From NCBI GenBank assembly GCA_963697285.1, contig CAVONI010000012.1, positions 930,001-994,000 of the forward strand: a stretch of DNA of 64,000 nt, read 5' to 3'. The notes below the pieces were generated by a model that was given only the letters and a program-made list of their open reading frames with translations, made no database searches and was not told the DNA's origin. This document shows positions 18,020 through 25,795 of this stretch, piece by piece. The position numbers and the translations under genes are program-made. Each line of letters begins with the position of its first letter. Within the stretch, counting starts at the first letter, position 1. Source of the DNA: JAEUQQ01 sp963697285 (GTDB taxonomy: Bacteria; Acidobacteriota; Vicinamibacteria; Vicinamibacterales; JAFNAJ01).

Positions 18020-20220
18020 AGATCCTGGTCTCGTGGCTTCGTGAATTCGTCGATGTCCCGGTGAGCGTCAGCACGCTCGCCTGGGATCTCAACATGGCCG
18101 GCTTCGAGGTGGCGAGCATCTCGCCTTCGCCGGCAGTGGATGGAACATCGCCTGGGGCCAGCTTCGGCGAGCAGGCTTCGCCTTCGCCCGAAGAGGATGG
18201 AACCTCGCCTGGGGCCGGCGCACCTTCGCCGGCGCAGGGCGTCGACGCGGCAAGCGGGGATCCGGATGCCGAGGACGCGGTCATCGATTTCGAGATCACG
18301 GCGAACCGCCCCGACTGCCTCAGCGTCATCGGGATGGCACGCGAGGTGGCGACCCGCTATCGCACCACGTTCAGGCCACTCACGCCCCCGGCGCTGGCCG
18401 GCACGGCCGACGATGTGCCGGTGCGTGTCGAAATCGTGGATGCGGAGCGGTGTCCCCGCTACACCCTGGCCGTCGCCGACGTCACGATCGGCCCCTCGCC
18501 GGCCTGGATGGTGCACGCACTGGCCGCCGCCGGCGTCCGCAGCATCAACAACATCGTCGACATCACGAACTACGTGCTGCTCGAAACCGGGCACCCCATC
18601 CACGCGTTCGACATGGCGCGGCTCGGTGGCCAGCGCCTGGTGATCCGCACGGCGCGGCCCGGCGAGACAATTACCACGCTCGACGGGCAGGCGCGGACGC
18701 TCACGACCGACATGCTCGTCATCGCCGACGCCGAACGGGCGCAGGCCGTCGCCGGCGTGATGGGCGGCGCCGGGTCCGAGGTGTCGAGCACCACCACCAC
18801 GATCGCGATCGAGAGCGCGTACTTCCAGCCGGCCAGCGTGCGCCGGACGTCGAAGCGCCTGGGCCTCTCAACCGAGGCGTCGTACCGCTTCGAGCGTGGG
18901 GCCGACGTGAACGCGCCGCTCGTGGCCCTGGCGCGCGCGTGCGAGTTGATCGGGCGCCTCGGCGCAGGCACGGTGCGGCCAGGCGTCGTGGATGCGTACC
19001 CGCAGCCGCGGCCGCGGACCCGGGTGCAACTCGGGCGCGCCTACGTCAGCCGGATGCTCGGCGTGGCGGTCGCCGACGAAGACGTCGAGCGCATCCTGAC
19101 CTCGCTCGGCTGCGATCTCGAGCGCGCCGACGACCGGGAGCGCGACCTGCAGTGGACGGTCGGGGTGCCCACGTGGCGCAACGACCTGGCACGTGACGTC
19201 GACCTCGTCGAGGAGATCGCGCGCCATCACGGGTACGATCACCTGCCGGTGACGTTTCCGACGCTGGCGACCCCGCCTGCCGCGCCAGATCCGCGTCTCG
19301 TGCGCGAACGCGCTGCCAAGGCGAGCGCTTCCCGGGCCGGGTTCAGCGAAGCCGTGACGTTCACGTTCATCGAACGGACGGCGGCCGAGCCGTTCGCGAC
19401 AGCCCCCGAGCAGCTCGTGGCGATTGCCAACCCGCTGTCGGAGAAGTTCGCCGTGCTTCGACCGTCGCTCCTGCCGGGCCTGGTCGACTCGCTGGCGCAC
19501 AATCGCCGGCGCGAGCAGCGCGACGTGCGCCTGTACGAGACGGGCACGCGGTTCTCGCGCGACAGCGGCGAAACCCGTGGCATTGCCCTGGCCCTGCTCG
19601 GCGCGGGTGCGGCCGAGCACTGGAGCGGCACGGGGCGCGAGGCTGATTTCTTCGACATGAAGGGCGCCGTCGAGTCGCTGGGTGCAGGCCTCGGGCTGCG
19701 GATCGGCGTCGCCGCTGCGGCCGTGCCCTATCTCGTCGCCGGGCGTGCGGCCTCGCTCGTGGCGGTCGCCCCCGACGGCGAGCGTGTGGTGTGTGGCGTG
19801 ATCGGCGAGTTGGTGCCGGCCATCGCCTCGAGCCGCGGACTTCCCAGGCACGACGCCGTGTTCGTTGCCGAACTCGATCTCGACGCCGTCGGTCACCTCG
19901 TCAACCTCGGCGAGCACATCGCCGTGCGTCCGCTGCCGCGGCATCCCTCGGTGGTGCGTGATCTCTCGATCATCGTCCCTGACACCGTCGAGGCGGTGAG
20001 CCTGCGAAACACCATCCGGAAGGCCGCGCCCGACACCCTCGTTGACGTGCGCGAGTTCGCGCGCTACCAGGGCGCCGGCGTGCCGGCCAATCACGTGAGC
20101 CTGTCGTTCCACTTCGTGTTCCGTGCCCCCGAGCGCACACTGACCGACGAAGAGGTGACGACGAGCGTCGAGGCGATCCTCGGCGCGCTGACCACTGCGT
20201 ACCAGGCGCGATTGCGTTAG
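18016..20220 (+). CDS. pheT: Phenylalanine--tRNA ligase beta subunit lacking the EMAP domain
   Basis: Beta subunit with the GTGA overlap to pheS. The N-terminal B1 strand-helix (MKILVSWLREFVDVPV) is present, as are the B3/B4 editing region (FEITANRPDCLSVIGMAREV, GHPIHAFDMARLGG), the B5 region, the catalytic-like B6/B7 core and the C-terminal B8 ferredoxin-fold anticodon domain (LPRHPSVVRDLSIIV). The roughly 110-residue OB-fold (EMAP/tRNA-binding) domain usually found after residue 40 is absent. In its place is a linker of about 45 residues made mainly of two 19-residue Ser/Pro/Gly-rich repeats. Length is 734 against about 790 in E. coli. Confidence 0.95.
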   Translation: MKILVSWLREFVDVPVSVSTLAWDLNMAGFEVASISPSPAVDGTSPGASFGEQASPSPEEDGTSPGAGAPSPAQGVDAASGDPDAEDAVIDFEITANRPDCLSVIGMAREVATRYRTTFRPLTPPALAGTADDVPVRVEIVDAERCPRYTLAVADVTIGPSPAWMVHALAAAGVRSINNIVDITNYVLLETGHPIHAFDMARLGGQRLVIRTARPGETITTLDGQARTLTTDMLVIADAERAQAVAGVMGGAGSEVSSTTTTIAIESAYFQPASVRRTSKRLGLSTEASYRFERGADVNAPLVALARACELIGRLGAGTVRPGVVDAYPQPRPRTRVQLGRAYVSRMLGVAVADEDVERILTSLGCDLERADDRERDLQWTVGVPTWRNDLARDVDLVEEIARHHGYDHLPVTFPTLATPPAAPDPRLVRERAAKASASRAGFSEAVTFTFIERTAAEPFATAPEQLVAIANPLSEKFAVLRPSLLPGLVDSLAHNRRREQRDVRLYETGTRFSRDSGETRGIALALLGAGAAEHWSGTGREADFFDMKGAVESLGAGLGLRIGVAAAAVPYLVAGRAASLVAVAPDGERVVCGVIGELVPAIASSRGLPRHDAVFVAELDLDAVGHLVNLGEHIAVRPLPRHPSVVRDLSIIVPDTVEAVSLRNTIRKAAPDTLVDVREFARYQGAGVPANHVSLSFHFVFRAPERTLTDEEVTTSVEAILGALTTAYQARLR
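18121..18216 (+). repeat. Two-copy 57-base in-frame repeat inside pheT
   Basis: The 39-base segment at 18121-18159 recurs at 18178-18216 with few changes (period 57 bases, 19 codons). It encodes SPSPAVDGTSPGAS and SPSPEEDGTSPGAG. It occupies the place of the missing OB-fold domain. Confidence 0.85.
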
Positions 20221-20250
20221 CACGCGCCGCAGGAATAGAGTCTCTGCATC

Positions 20251-20529
20251 ATGACGTCGAAATCGCTCTCCCCCAGTGACATCGAGTCGCTCACGCGCCT
20301 CGAAACCAAGATCCGCCAGCTCGTCGAGGTCGTCAGCGAGCTCCGGGCCGAGCGGCTGGCGCTGGTCGACGAGAACACCCGGATGCAGGTCAAGGTCGAG
20401 GCACTCGAGACCCGGCTGGCCGCCGAGACCGCTTCGGCCAGCGATGCCGAGGCCCTGCGCCACGAGCGCGAGCAGGTGCGGACGCGCGTCGCCAGCCTGC
20501 TCGAGCAACTCGAGGCCCTCGACCTGTAG
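20251..20529 (+). CDS. Small coiled-coil protein, ZapB-like
   Basis: A 92-residue, almost fully helical protein with continuous heptads (ESLTRLETKIRQLVEVVSEL to RVASLLEQLEALDL). Size, coiled coil and the position immediately before zapA match the ZapB-type or YgfE-partner cell-division proteins, but sequence identity to ZapB cannot be judged here. It begins 30 bases after pheT, so it may be co-transcribed with pheST. Confidence 0.7.
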   Translation: MTSKSLSPSDIESLTRLETKIRQLVEVVSELRAERLALVDENTRMQVKVEALETRLAAETASASDAEALRHEREQVRTRVASLLEQLEALDL

Positions 20530-20569
20530 GCGTGCCAGGCCGGCCGCCAATGGGGGATGGAAGCGCGCC

Positions 20570-20893
20570 GTGGCAGACACGCGCGTCGTGACGGTGGAAA
20601 TCGGGGGGCTGCGCTACCCCATCCGCAGCACGTTGTCAGATGACTACGTGCACGCGCTTGCTGCGTACGTCGATGCCAAGCTGCAGGCCGCATCCGACGA
20701 GAGCGATGCGGGCGACTCGATGAAGATCGCGATCGTGACCGCGCTGAACATCGCCGACGAACTGTTTCGTTCGCGTGACGATGCCGAGGCGCCGGCGGCG
20801 ACCGTCAGGCTCAGGGTCGAGGCCCTCGAGCACCTCGTCGAGGAGGCCCTGTCGGGGAGGACACCCCTTGCGACCTCCACCGGAAGCGACTAA
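20570..20893 (+). CDS. zapA: Cell division protein ZapA
   Basis: ZapA crosslinks FtsZ filaments at the division ring. The GTG at 20570 gives MADTRVVTVEIGGLRYPIRS, the globular-domain start, followed by ALAAYVDAKLQ and the long C-terminal helix (NIADELFRSRDDAE, RLRVEALEHLVEEAL). Length 107 is typical. No in-frame ATG is available. Its last bases contain a promoter-like -35/-10 pair for the 6S RNA; the zapA-ssrS order is conserved in many bacteria. Confidence 0.85.
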   Translation: MADTRVVTVEIGGLRYPIRSTLSDDYVHALAAYVDAKLQAASDESDAGDSMKIAIVTALNIADELFRSRDDAEAPAATVRLRVEALEHLVEEALSGRTPLATSTGSD

Positions 20894-20896
20894 GAT
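20868..20896 (+). promoter_or_regulatory. Putative promoter of 6S RNA in the zapA 3' end
   Basis: TTGCGA at 20868-20873 and TAAGAT at 20891-20896 are exactly 17 bases apart. The -10 element overlaps the zapA TAA stop. The predicted start falls near 20903. Confidence 0.6.
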
Positions 20897-20903
20897 CTTC
20901 TCT

Positions 20904-21098
20904 GGATTCTGCAGTTTCCCTGCGTTGCTCGTGATGGTGTTTCGGAGGCTCGCTTGAGCCAATGTATCACCCCAAGTGAGCCGCGATGTTGCGTGGTGCG
21001 CATGCCTCTGTTCGAGGAAGCCTGAAGCGCGACTTTCGTAGTGGCTCCACCTGCTCAGCAGGTTCATGCGACCTCCCCACACGGCAACGCGGGGATCT
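20904..21098 (+). ncRNA. ssrS: 6S RNA
   Basis: 6S RNA mimics an open promoter and sequesters housekeeping RNA polymerase in stationary phase. The region has its overall shape: closing stem CCCTGCGTTGC (20918-20928) pairs with GCAACGCGGGG (21084-21094), a large central bubble, and an apical arm containing GCGCATGCCTCTGTTCGAGG followed by AAGCCTGAAGCGCGAC, matching the E. coli segment GCATGCTCGGTCCGTCCGAG-AAGCCTTAAAACTGCGAC in order and spacing. A small hairpin ACCTGC/GCAGGT lies on the 3' side, as in the family. The location after zapA is the classical one. Exact ends are estimated. Confidence 0.85.
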
Positions 21099-21202
21099 TC
21101 TCTCGCCGCCCTCCGTCCCCGCGTGACCGACCGGACGTCGGCCGGGAATCCGGCGCCGTGCCCGGGCGACCTGGTGCGGTATCACCACTCCGAGGACGTG
21201 CA

Positions 21203-22780
21203 ATGGGCTCGTCTCCGATTCAATACTTGCTCGACTTCGTCATCTCGCTCGTCGGCGCCCTTGCGGTGTACTCCTGGTGGGTCGCCAACAAGCGTCGCAT
21301 CGCGGCCGAGACGGTGGGCAACGCCGAGCAGCGCGCCGCGCAACTGGTGCGCGACGCCGACCGCGAGATCGAGACCCGCAAGAAAGAGGCGGCGCTCGAG
21401 TCGAAGGAGCAGGCTCACGTCCTGCTCGTCGAGGCCGAGAAGCAGGCTCGCGAACGGCGGGTCGAGGCACAGCGCGCCGAGCAGAGCCTGGCCGACAAGG
21501 CCCAGGCCCTGACCGAGCGGCTGCACTCCATCGAGCGTCTCGAATCCGACCTCAAGCGGCGCGAGGCAGGCCTTGCCGAGCGCGAGGCCGCCGTCACGGC
21601 GTCGGCCAGGAAGTACGAGCATCTCGTCGCCGACCAGCAGCGCGAGCTGCAGCGGGTCGCGTCGCTGACCGCCGACGAAGCCCGCGACCTGCTGCTGAAG
21701 CAGTTCGAAGCTGACGCCAAGCGCGACGCCGCCAACCTGGTCAAGCGCCTCGACGCCGAGGCACGCGAGTCGGCGGCTGCCAAGGCGAAGCAAATCGTCA
21801 CCCAGGCCATCCAGCGCAGCGCCGCGGAGCACGCCATCGAGACGACCGTGTCGGTCGTCGATCTGCCGAGCGACGACATGAAGGGCCGCATCATCGGCCG
21901 CGAGGGCCGCAACATCCGCGCCCTCGAGCAGGCGACGGGCGTCGAGCTGATCATCGACGACACGCCGGGGGCGATCATCCTCTCGAGCTTCGATCCCTTC
22001 AGGCGCGAAGTGGCCCGGCAGTCGATCGAACGCCTGATCGCCGACGGCCGCATCCACCCGGCCCGGATCGAGGAGATCGTCGAGAAGGTCAAGGCCGAGA
22101 TGGAGGAATCGGTCCGCAGGGACGGCGAAGCGGCGGCATTCGAGCTCGGCCTGTTCGACCTGCATCCCGAGATTGCCCGCACGATGGGCCGGCTGAAGTT
22201 CCGGACCAGCTACGGGCAGAACGTGCTCAGCCACTCCAAGGAGGTGGCCTTCCTGGCGGGGATCATGGCGCGCGAAGTGGGCCTCGATGCGGCGGTCACG
22301 ACGCGTGCGGCCTTCCTGCACGACATCGGCAAGGCGATTGACCGCGACCTCGGGGGCTCGCACCTCGAGCTCGGCATCGACTACCTCAAGAAGCACGGCG
22401 AGACCAAGCCCGTCGTCGACGCCGTCGCCGCGCACCACATGGACATCGACTGGCCGTCGCTCGAGGCGATGCTGGTGCAGGCGGCCGACGCCATCTCGGC
22501 CGCCCGCCCGGGGGCGAGGCGCGACATCCTCGAGTCGTACGTGAAGCGGCTCGAGAAGCTCGAGGACCTCGCCGACTCGTTCAAGGGCGTGTCGAAGGCG
22601 TTTGCCCTCCAGGCCGGGCGCGAAATCCGCATCCTCGTCGAGGCCGAGCAGGTCACCGACGAAGAAGCCGTCTGGTTGTCGAAGGACATCGCCCGGCGGA
22701 TCGAGAACGAACTCGAGTATCCCGGACAGATCAAGGTGACGGTCATCCGCGAAACCCGGGCGGTCGAGTACGCCAAGTGA
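21203..22780 (+). CDS. rny: Ribonuclease Y
   Basis: Membrane-anchored endoribonuclease that starts mRNA decay. The ATG at 21203 has a GAGGA site upstream. An N-terminal membrane helix (YLLDFVISLVGALAVYSWW), a coiled coil (residues about 25-190), a KH domain (DMKGRIIGREGRNIRALEQATG) and an HD domain (FLHDIGKAID, AAHHMDIDW) appear in order, ending GQIKVTVIRETRAVEYAK. 525 residues is the normal length. The leader follows 6S RNA. The stop overlaps thiL as GTGA. Confidence 0.96.
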   Translation: MGSSPIQYLLDFVISLVGALAVYSWWVANKRRIAAETVGNAEQRAAQLVRDADREIETRKKEAALESKEQAHVLLVEAEKQARERRVEAQRAEQSLADKAQALTERLHSIERLESDLKRREAGLAEREAAVTASARKYEHLVADQQRELQRVASLTADEARDLLLKQFEADAKRDAANLVKRLDAEARESAAAKAKQIVTQAIQRSAAEHAIETTVSVVDLPSDDMKGRIIGREGRNIRALEQATGVELIIDDTPGAIILSSFDPFRREVARQSIERLIADGRIHPARIEEIVEKVKAEMEESVRRDGEAAAFELGLFDLHPEIARTMGRLKFRTSYGQNVLSHSKEVAFLAGIMAREVGLDAAVTTRAAFLHDIGKAIDRDLGGSHLELGIDYLKKHGETKPVVDAVAAHHMDIDWPSLEAMLVQAADAISAARPGARRDILESYVKRLEKLEDLADSFKGVSKAFALQAGREIRILVEAEQVTDEEAVWLSKDIARRIENELEYPGQIKVTVIRETRAVEYAK

Positions 22781-23790
22781 CGGCGCCGAGCGTTGCCGAT
22801 GCCGGCGAACACGCGCTGATTGCCCGCCTGCGGGCACGATTTGCGGCGCTGCCAGGGGCCGCCGACCTCCTCGTCGGGATGGGCGACGATGCCGCGGTCA
22901 TCGCCCCTGAACGGAATACCCTCGACGTCCTGACCACCGATGCCCTGGTCGAGGGCGTGCATTTCGACCGGCGGTGGATGACGCCGGCCGAGATTGGCTA
23001 CAAGGCGACCGCGGTCAACCTGAGCGACCTCGGCGCGATGGGTGCCCGGCCGCGTCACCTGCTGGTATCGCTGGGTCTGCCGCCCGACTTCAGCCTCGAC
23101 GACTTCGACGGCCTCATCGACGGCGTCGCGACCTGCGCCGTCGCGCACAGGACGAGCGTCGCCGGGGGGAATCTCACGTCGAGCCCCGGGCGCCTGTTCG
23201 TCGACATCACCGCCCTTGGCAGCGTGCGGCCGCGCCGCGTGCTGACGCGCTCAGGCGCGCGCGAGGGCGACGAAGTCTATGTCACAGGCCAACTTGGCGG
23301 CGCCGCGGCGGGACTGGGTTTGTGCCTGGCCGGGCGAGCCGACGCAGCCGATCCGCACCTGGCCTCTGCGTTGGCGTGCTTCAGACATCCCCAGCCGCCT
23401 GTCGCGTTCGGCGGGCTGGTGGGACGCAACCGTGCAGCCTCGGCGTGCATGGATCTGAGCGACGGACTCTCTGACGGGCTCACCCAGATCGCCGAAGCGT
23501 CGGGCCTCGGGGTCGAGGTACGGCTTGCCACCCTCCCCCGCCACCCTGCGGTCGAGGACGAAGCTTTCCGGGATTGTCAACTTGCACTCGTGGTGTCGGG
23601 TGGGGAAGATTACGGGTTGGTGTTTGTGGTCCCCCGCCGGCGTCGCCGGGTCTTCCTGACGCTCGCCCGGCAGGCGGGGGTGCTCGTGACACACATCGGC
23701 GAGATGCATCGGACCCCCGGGGTCCGCCTGCACGGTCCCGATGGCACGCTGGTCGAACTACCGCGCGGGTTCACTCATTTCGCGCGATGA
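22777..23790 (+). CDS. thiL: Thiamine-monophosphate kinase
   Basis: ThiL phosphorylates thiamine monophosphate to thiamine diphosphate. ATP/Mg motifs are visible: MGDDAAVI, TTDALVEGVHF, KATAVNLSDLGAMGARP, VAGGNLTSSP, CMDLSDGLSDGL and VVSGGEDYGLVF. The GTG overlaps the rny stop by four bases, and its own stop overlaps the next gene's ATG, so the three are translationally coupled. No other thiamine genes are in the window. Confidence 0.94.
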   Translation: MTAPSVADAGEHALIARLRARFAALPGAADLLVGMGDDAAVIAPERNTLDVLTTDALVEGVHFDRRWMTPAEIGYKATAVNLSDLGAMGARPRHLLVSLGLPPDFSLDDFDGLIDGVATCAVAHRTSVAGGNLTSSPGRLFVDITALGSVRPRRVLTRSGAREGDEVYVTGQLGGAAAGLGLCLAGRADAADPHLASALACFRHPQPPVAFGGLVGRNRAASACMDLSDGLSDGLTQIAEASGLGVEVRLATLPRHPAVEDEAFRDCQLALVVSGGEDYGLVFVVPRRRRRVFLTLARQAGVLVTHIGEMHRTPGVRLHGPDGTLVELPRGFTHFAR

Positions 23791-24302
23791 GTTCGCTCGG
23801 CGGCGTCTATCGCCGGGCCATGCAGGCACTCCGGGCCGACGGCGAGTCCCGGCAACGTCGCGCCGGGGCGCTGGCGTTCGGGGTGTTCATGAGCTTCTCG
23901 CCATTACTCGGCCTGCAGGTGGCGGTCGGCATGCTCGCGGCCACCTTGTTGCGCCTTAATCGAGTGCTCGTCTTCGTCGGGCTGTGCGTCAATCTGCCCT
24001 GGTTCACCGTTCCCTACTACGCGGCGGTGACCGAAATTGCAGCCCGGGCGCTTGGCTGGCCGGCTCCGTCGCACCTCGCGGCGGGTTTGTCGGCAGTCGT
24101 GCAGCATTCTGTCGCGTCGTCGGTGTTCTGGCGTGAGCTCGTTGCGCTCCTGCGCCCGCTCCTGTGGCCGTATGTCATTGGGGCGAGTGCAGCCGCAGCC
24201 ATGCTCGCGCTGGTGACCTACTGGGCGGCCCTCCGCGCCACGCGGGGTGCCGACCGCCGGCTCGCGACAGAGGACGAACACTCTGGGGAGGATCTATGCT
24301 GA
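23787..24302 (+). CDS. DUF2062 membrane protein
   Basis: A 171-residue membrane protein with the DUF2062 pattern: SRQRRAGALAFGVFMSFSPLLGLQ, then GLCVNLPWFTVPYY, then two further helices (LLWPYVIGASAAAAMLALVTYW). The ATG at 23787 overlaps the thiL stop (ATGA). The biochemical role is unknown; in other bacteria these genes are often next to glycosyltransferases or thiL-like genes. Confidence 0.85.
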   Translation: MSSLGGVYRRAMQALRADGESRQRRAGALAFGVFMSFSPLLGLQVAVGMLAATLLRLNRVLVFVGLCVNLPWFTVPYYAAVTEIAARALGWPAPSHLAAGLSAVVQHSVASSVFWRELVALLRPLLWPYVIGASAAAAMLALVTYWAALRATRGADRRLATEDEHSGEDLC

Positions 24303-24829
24303 TTTCCCGGTCGTTCAGGCGAAAGGTCGTGGCAACGTGCGGGGCCGCACTGGGCTTCGCGCTGCTCTACGAAGCCACCGTTTTCGACTCGCACACGGCC
24401 GCCGAACACACCGACGAACGCCAGTCGGTCGTGCGCCCCGCACCGGGTGCGTCGCTGAGGTTCGCGGCGACGGCCTACTGCAAGGGCCAGACGACAGCCG
24501 CCGGCACGGTCGTGCGGTCGGGCGTCGCGGCGGCGGATCCCACCCTCCTTCCGGTGGGATCGGTCATCCAGGTCGTGAGCCTCGGCGACCGCTACGACGG
24601 CATCTACACCGTCATGGATACCGGCCCGGCGGTCCAGGGTCGCGAACTCGACCTCTACATGTGGAGCTGTCACGAAGCGCTCGGTTTCGGACGCAGGACC
24701 GCCAGGGTGACCGTGCTGCGCCTCGGATGGAATCCCCGGGCGACGGCGCGAACCGTGTCCCTCGTGGCGCCGCCACCCGCCCTTCCAGCCGAGTCCCCGG
24801 CCCCGGTGGCCGAGGATCAACCACAATAG
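24296..24829 (+). CDS. 3D-domain protein, probable exported cell-wall factor
   Basis: A signal-anchor N-terminus (RRKVVATCGAALGFALLYEA) precedes a 3D domain, named for its Asp residues: LRFAATAYCKGQTTAAGTVV, VAADPTLLPVGSVIQV, YTVMDTGPAVQGRELDLYM. The fold is shared with MltA and YuiC/Rpf-like muralytic proteins, so peptidoglycan cleavage is possible. A GGGGAGG site precedes the ATG at 24296, which overlaps the DUF2062 stop by seven bases. The C-terminal tail is Pro/Ala-rich. Confidence 0.8.
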   Translation: MLISRSFRRKVVATCGAALGFALLYEATVFDSHTAAEHTDERQSVVRPAPGASLRFAATAYCKGQTTAAGTVVRSGVAAADPTLLPVGSVIQVVSLGDRYDGIYTVMDTGPAVQGRELDLYMWSCHEALGFGRRTARVTVLRLGWNPRATARTVSLVAPPPALPAESPAPVAEDQPQ

Positions 24830-24875
24830 CGAGCGCATCGGCCCGGTTGTCTGGCGGGTCGACCGTGTCGGCCAC

Positions 24876-25634
24876 ATGGAGAAGACCCTCACCACACTGC
24901 TCGAGCAGACTGACGCCGCCGAGCGCGACCATTTCTGGTTCCGTGGATTCCGCCAGTTCACCGACCCGCTGCTCGACCAGGCGGCCGCCGGTCGGACCGG
25001 TCTGACGCTGCTCGACTGCGGCTGCGGCACGGGCCTGAACATGCAGCGCTACCGGCGCTACGGTACCGTGTTCGGGTTCGACATCACGCGCCTGGGCCTC
25101 GAGCTGGCGCACCGGCAGAAGCAGCAGCACGTTGCCCAGGGCTCGACGACCCACATCCCGTTTGCCAGCGGGCGGTTCGACATCCTCACGTCATTCGACG
25201 TGCTGATGTGCCTGGACGAGGCGCAGGAAGGCGAAGCGCTCCGCGAGTTCTACCGGGTGCTGAAGCCGGGCGGGCACGTGCTCATCAACGTCGCGGCGCT
25301 CGAGATCTTGCGCGGCGCCCATTCGGCGATCGCGATGGAGGTGAGGCGATACCGGCGACGCATGCTCCGGCGCGGGCTCAAACGGGCCGGATTCACGATC
25401 GAGCGGCTGACCTACACGAACGCGACGCTGTTCCCCTTGATGCTGGTCGTGCGACTCGCCCAGCGGCTGGGCGGCCTGCCTGCGGCCGAGGACGCGGGCA
25501 ACAGCCTGGCCATGCCCGCCGCCCCCGTGAACGCCACGTTCGCCGCCGCCCTGGCGTTGGAGAGCCGTTTGCTGCGCGCCTTCGACATGCCCGTCGGCAG
25601 TTCCGTCCTCTGCCTGGCCCGCAAGCCGACGTAA
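24876..25634 (+). CDS. Class I SAM-dependent methyltransferase
   Basis: A Methyltransf_11-type protein of 252 residues. SAM motif I is LTLLDCGCGTGLNMQRY, the acidic end of strand 2 is VFGFDITRLGLELA, motif III/IV is RFDILTSFDVLMCLDE and the post-motif region is EFYRVLKPGGHVLINV. The N-terminus (DAAERDHFWFRGFRQF) is typical of methyltransferases near sugar or lipid biosynthesis genes. The substrate is unknown. It ends 161 bases before the ABC transporter gene that converges on it. Confidence 0.85.
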   Translation: MEKTLTTLLEQTDAAERDHFWFRGFRQFTDPLLDQAAAGRTGLTLLDCGCGTGLNMQRYRRYGTVFGFDITRLGLELAHRQKQQHVAQGSTTHIPFASGRFDILTSFDVLMCLDEAQEGEALREFYRVLKPGGHVLINVAALEILRGAHSAIAMEVRRYRRRMLRRGLKRAGFTIERLTYTNATLFPLMLVVRLAQRLGGLPAAEDAGNSLAMPAAPVNATFAAALALESRLLRAFDMPVGSSVLCLARKPT

Positions 25635-25678
25635 CCCCCAGTTACCGCTTCACCCCTGATCTCCCCATCTCCCCCACC

Positions 25679-25766
25679 AATTGGGGTCAGACCCCAACGC
25701 AATGTCCGGCGTCCTGATCACGGCGAATTCTGTGCCGTTTGGGTGAATTGGGGTCAGACCCCAATT
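25679..25766. repeat. Paired palindromes AATTGGGGTCAGACCCCAA
   Basis: AATTGGGGTCAGACCCCAA at 25679-25697 and the 21-base AATTGGGGTCAGACCCCAATT at 25746-25766 are two near-perfect palindromes separated by 48 bases in the convergent gap between the methyltransferase and the ABC genes. They could act as bidirectional terminators or be small mobile palindromes; no transposase of that type is nearby. Confidence 0.85.
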
Positions 25767-25795
25767 CGTGGCGGTTGTCGGAATGGCAACCGGGG

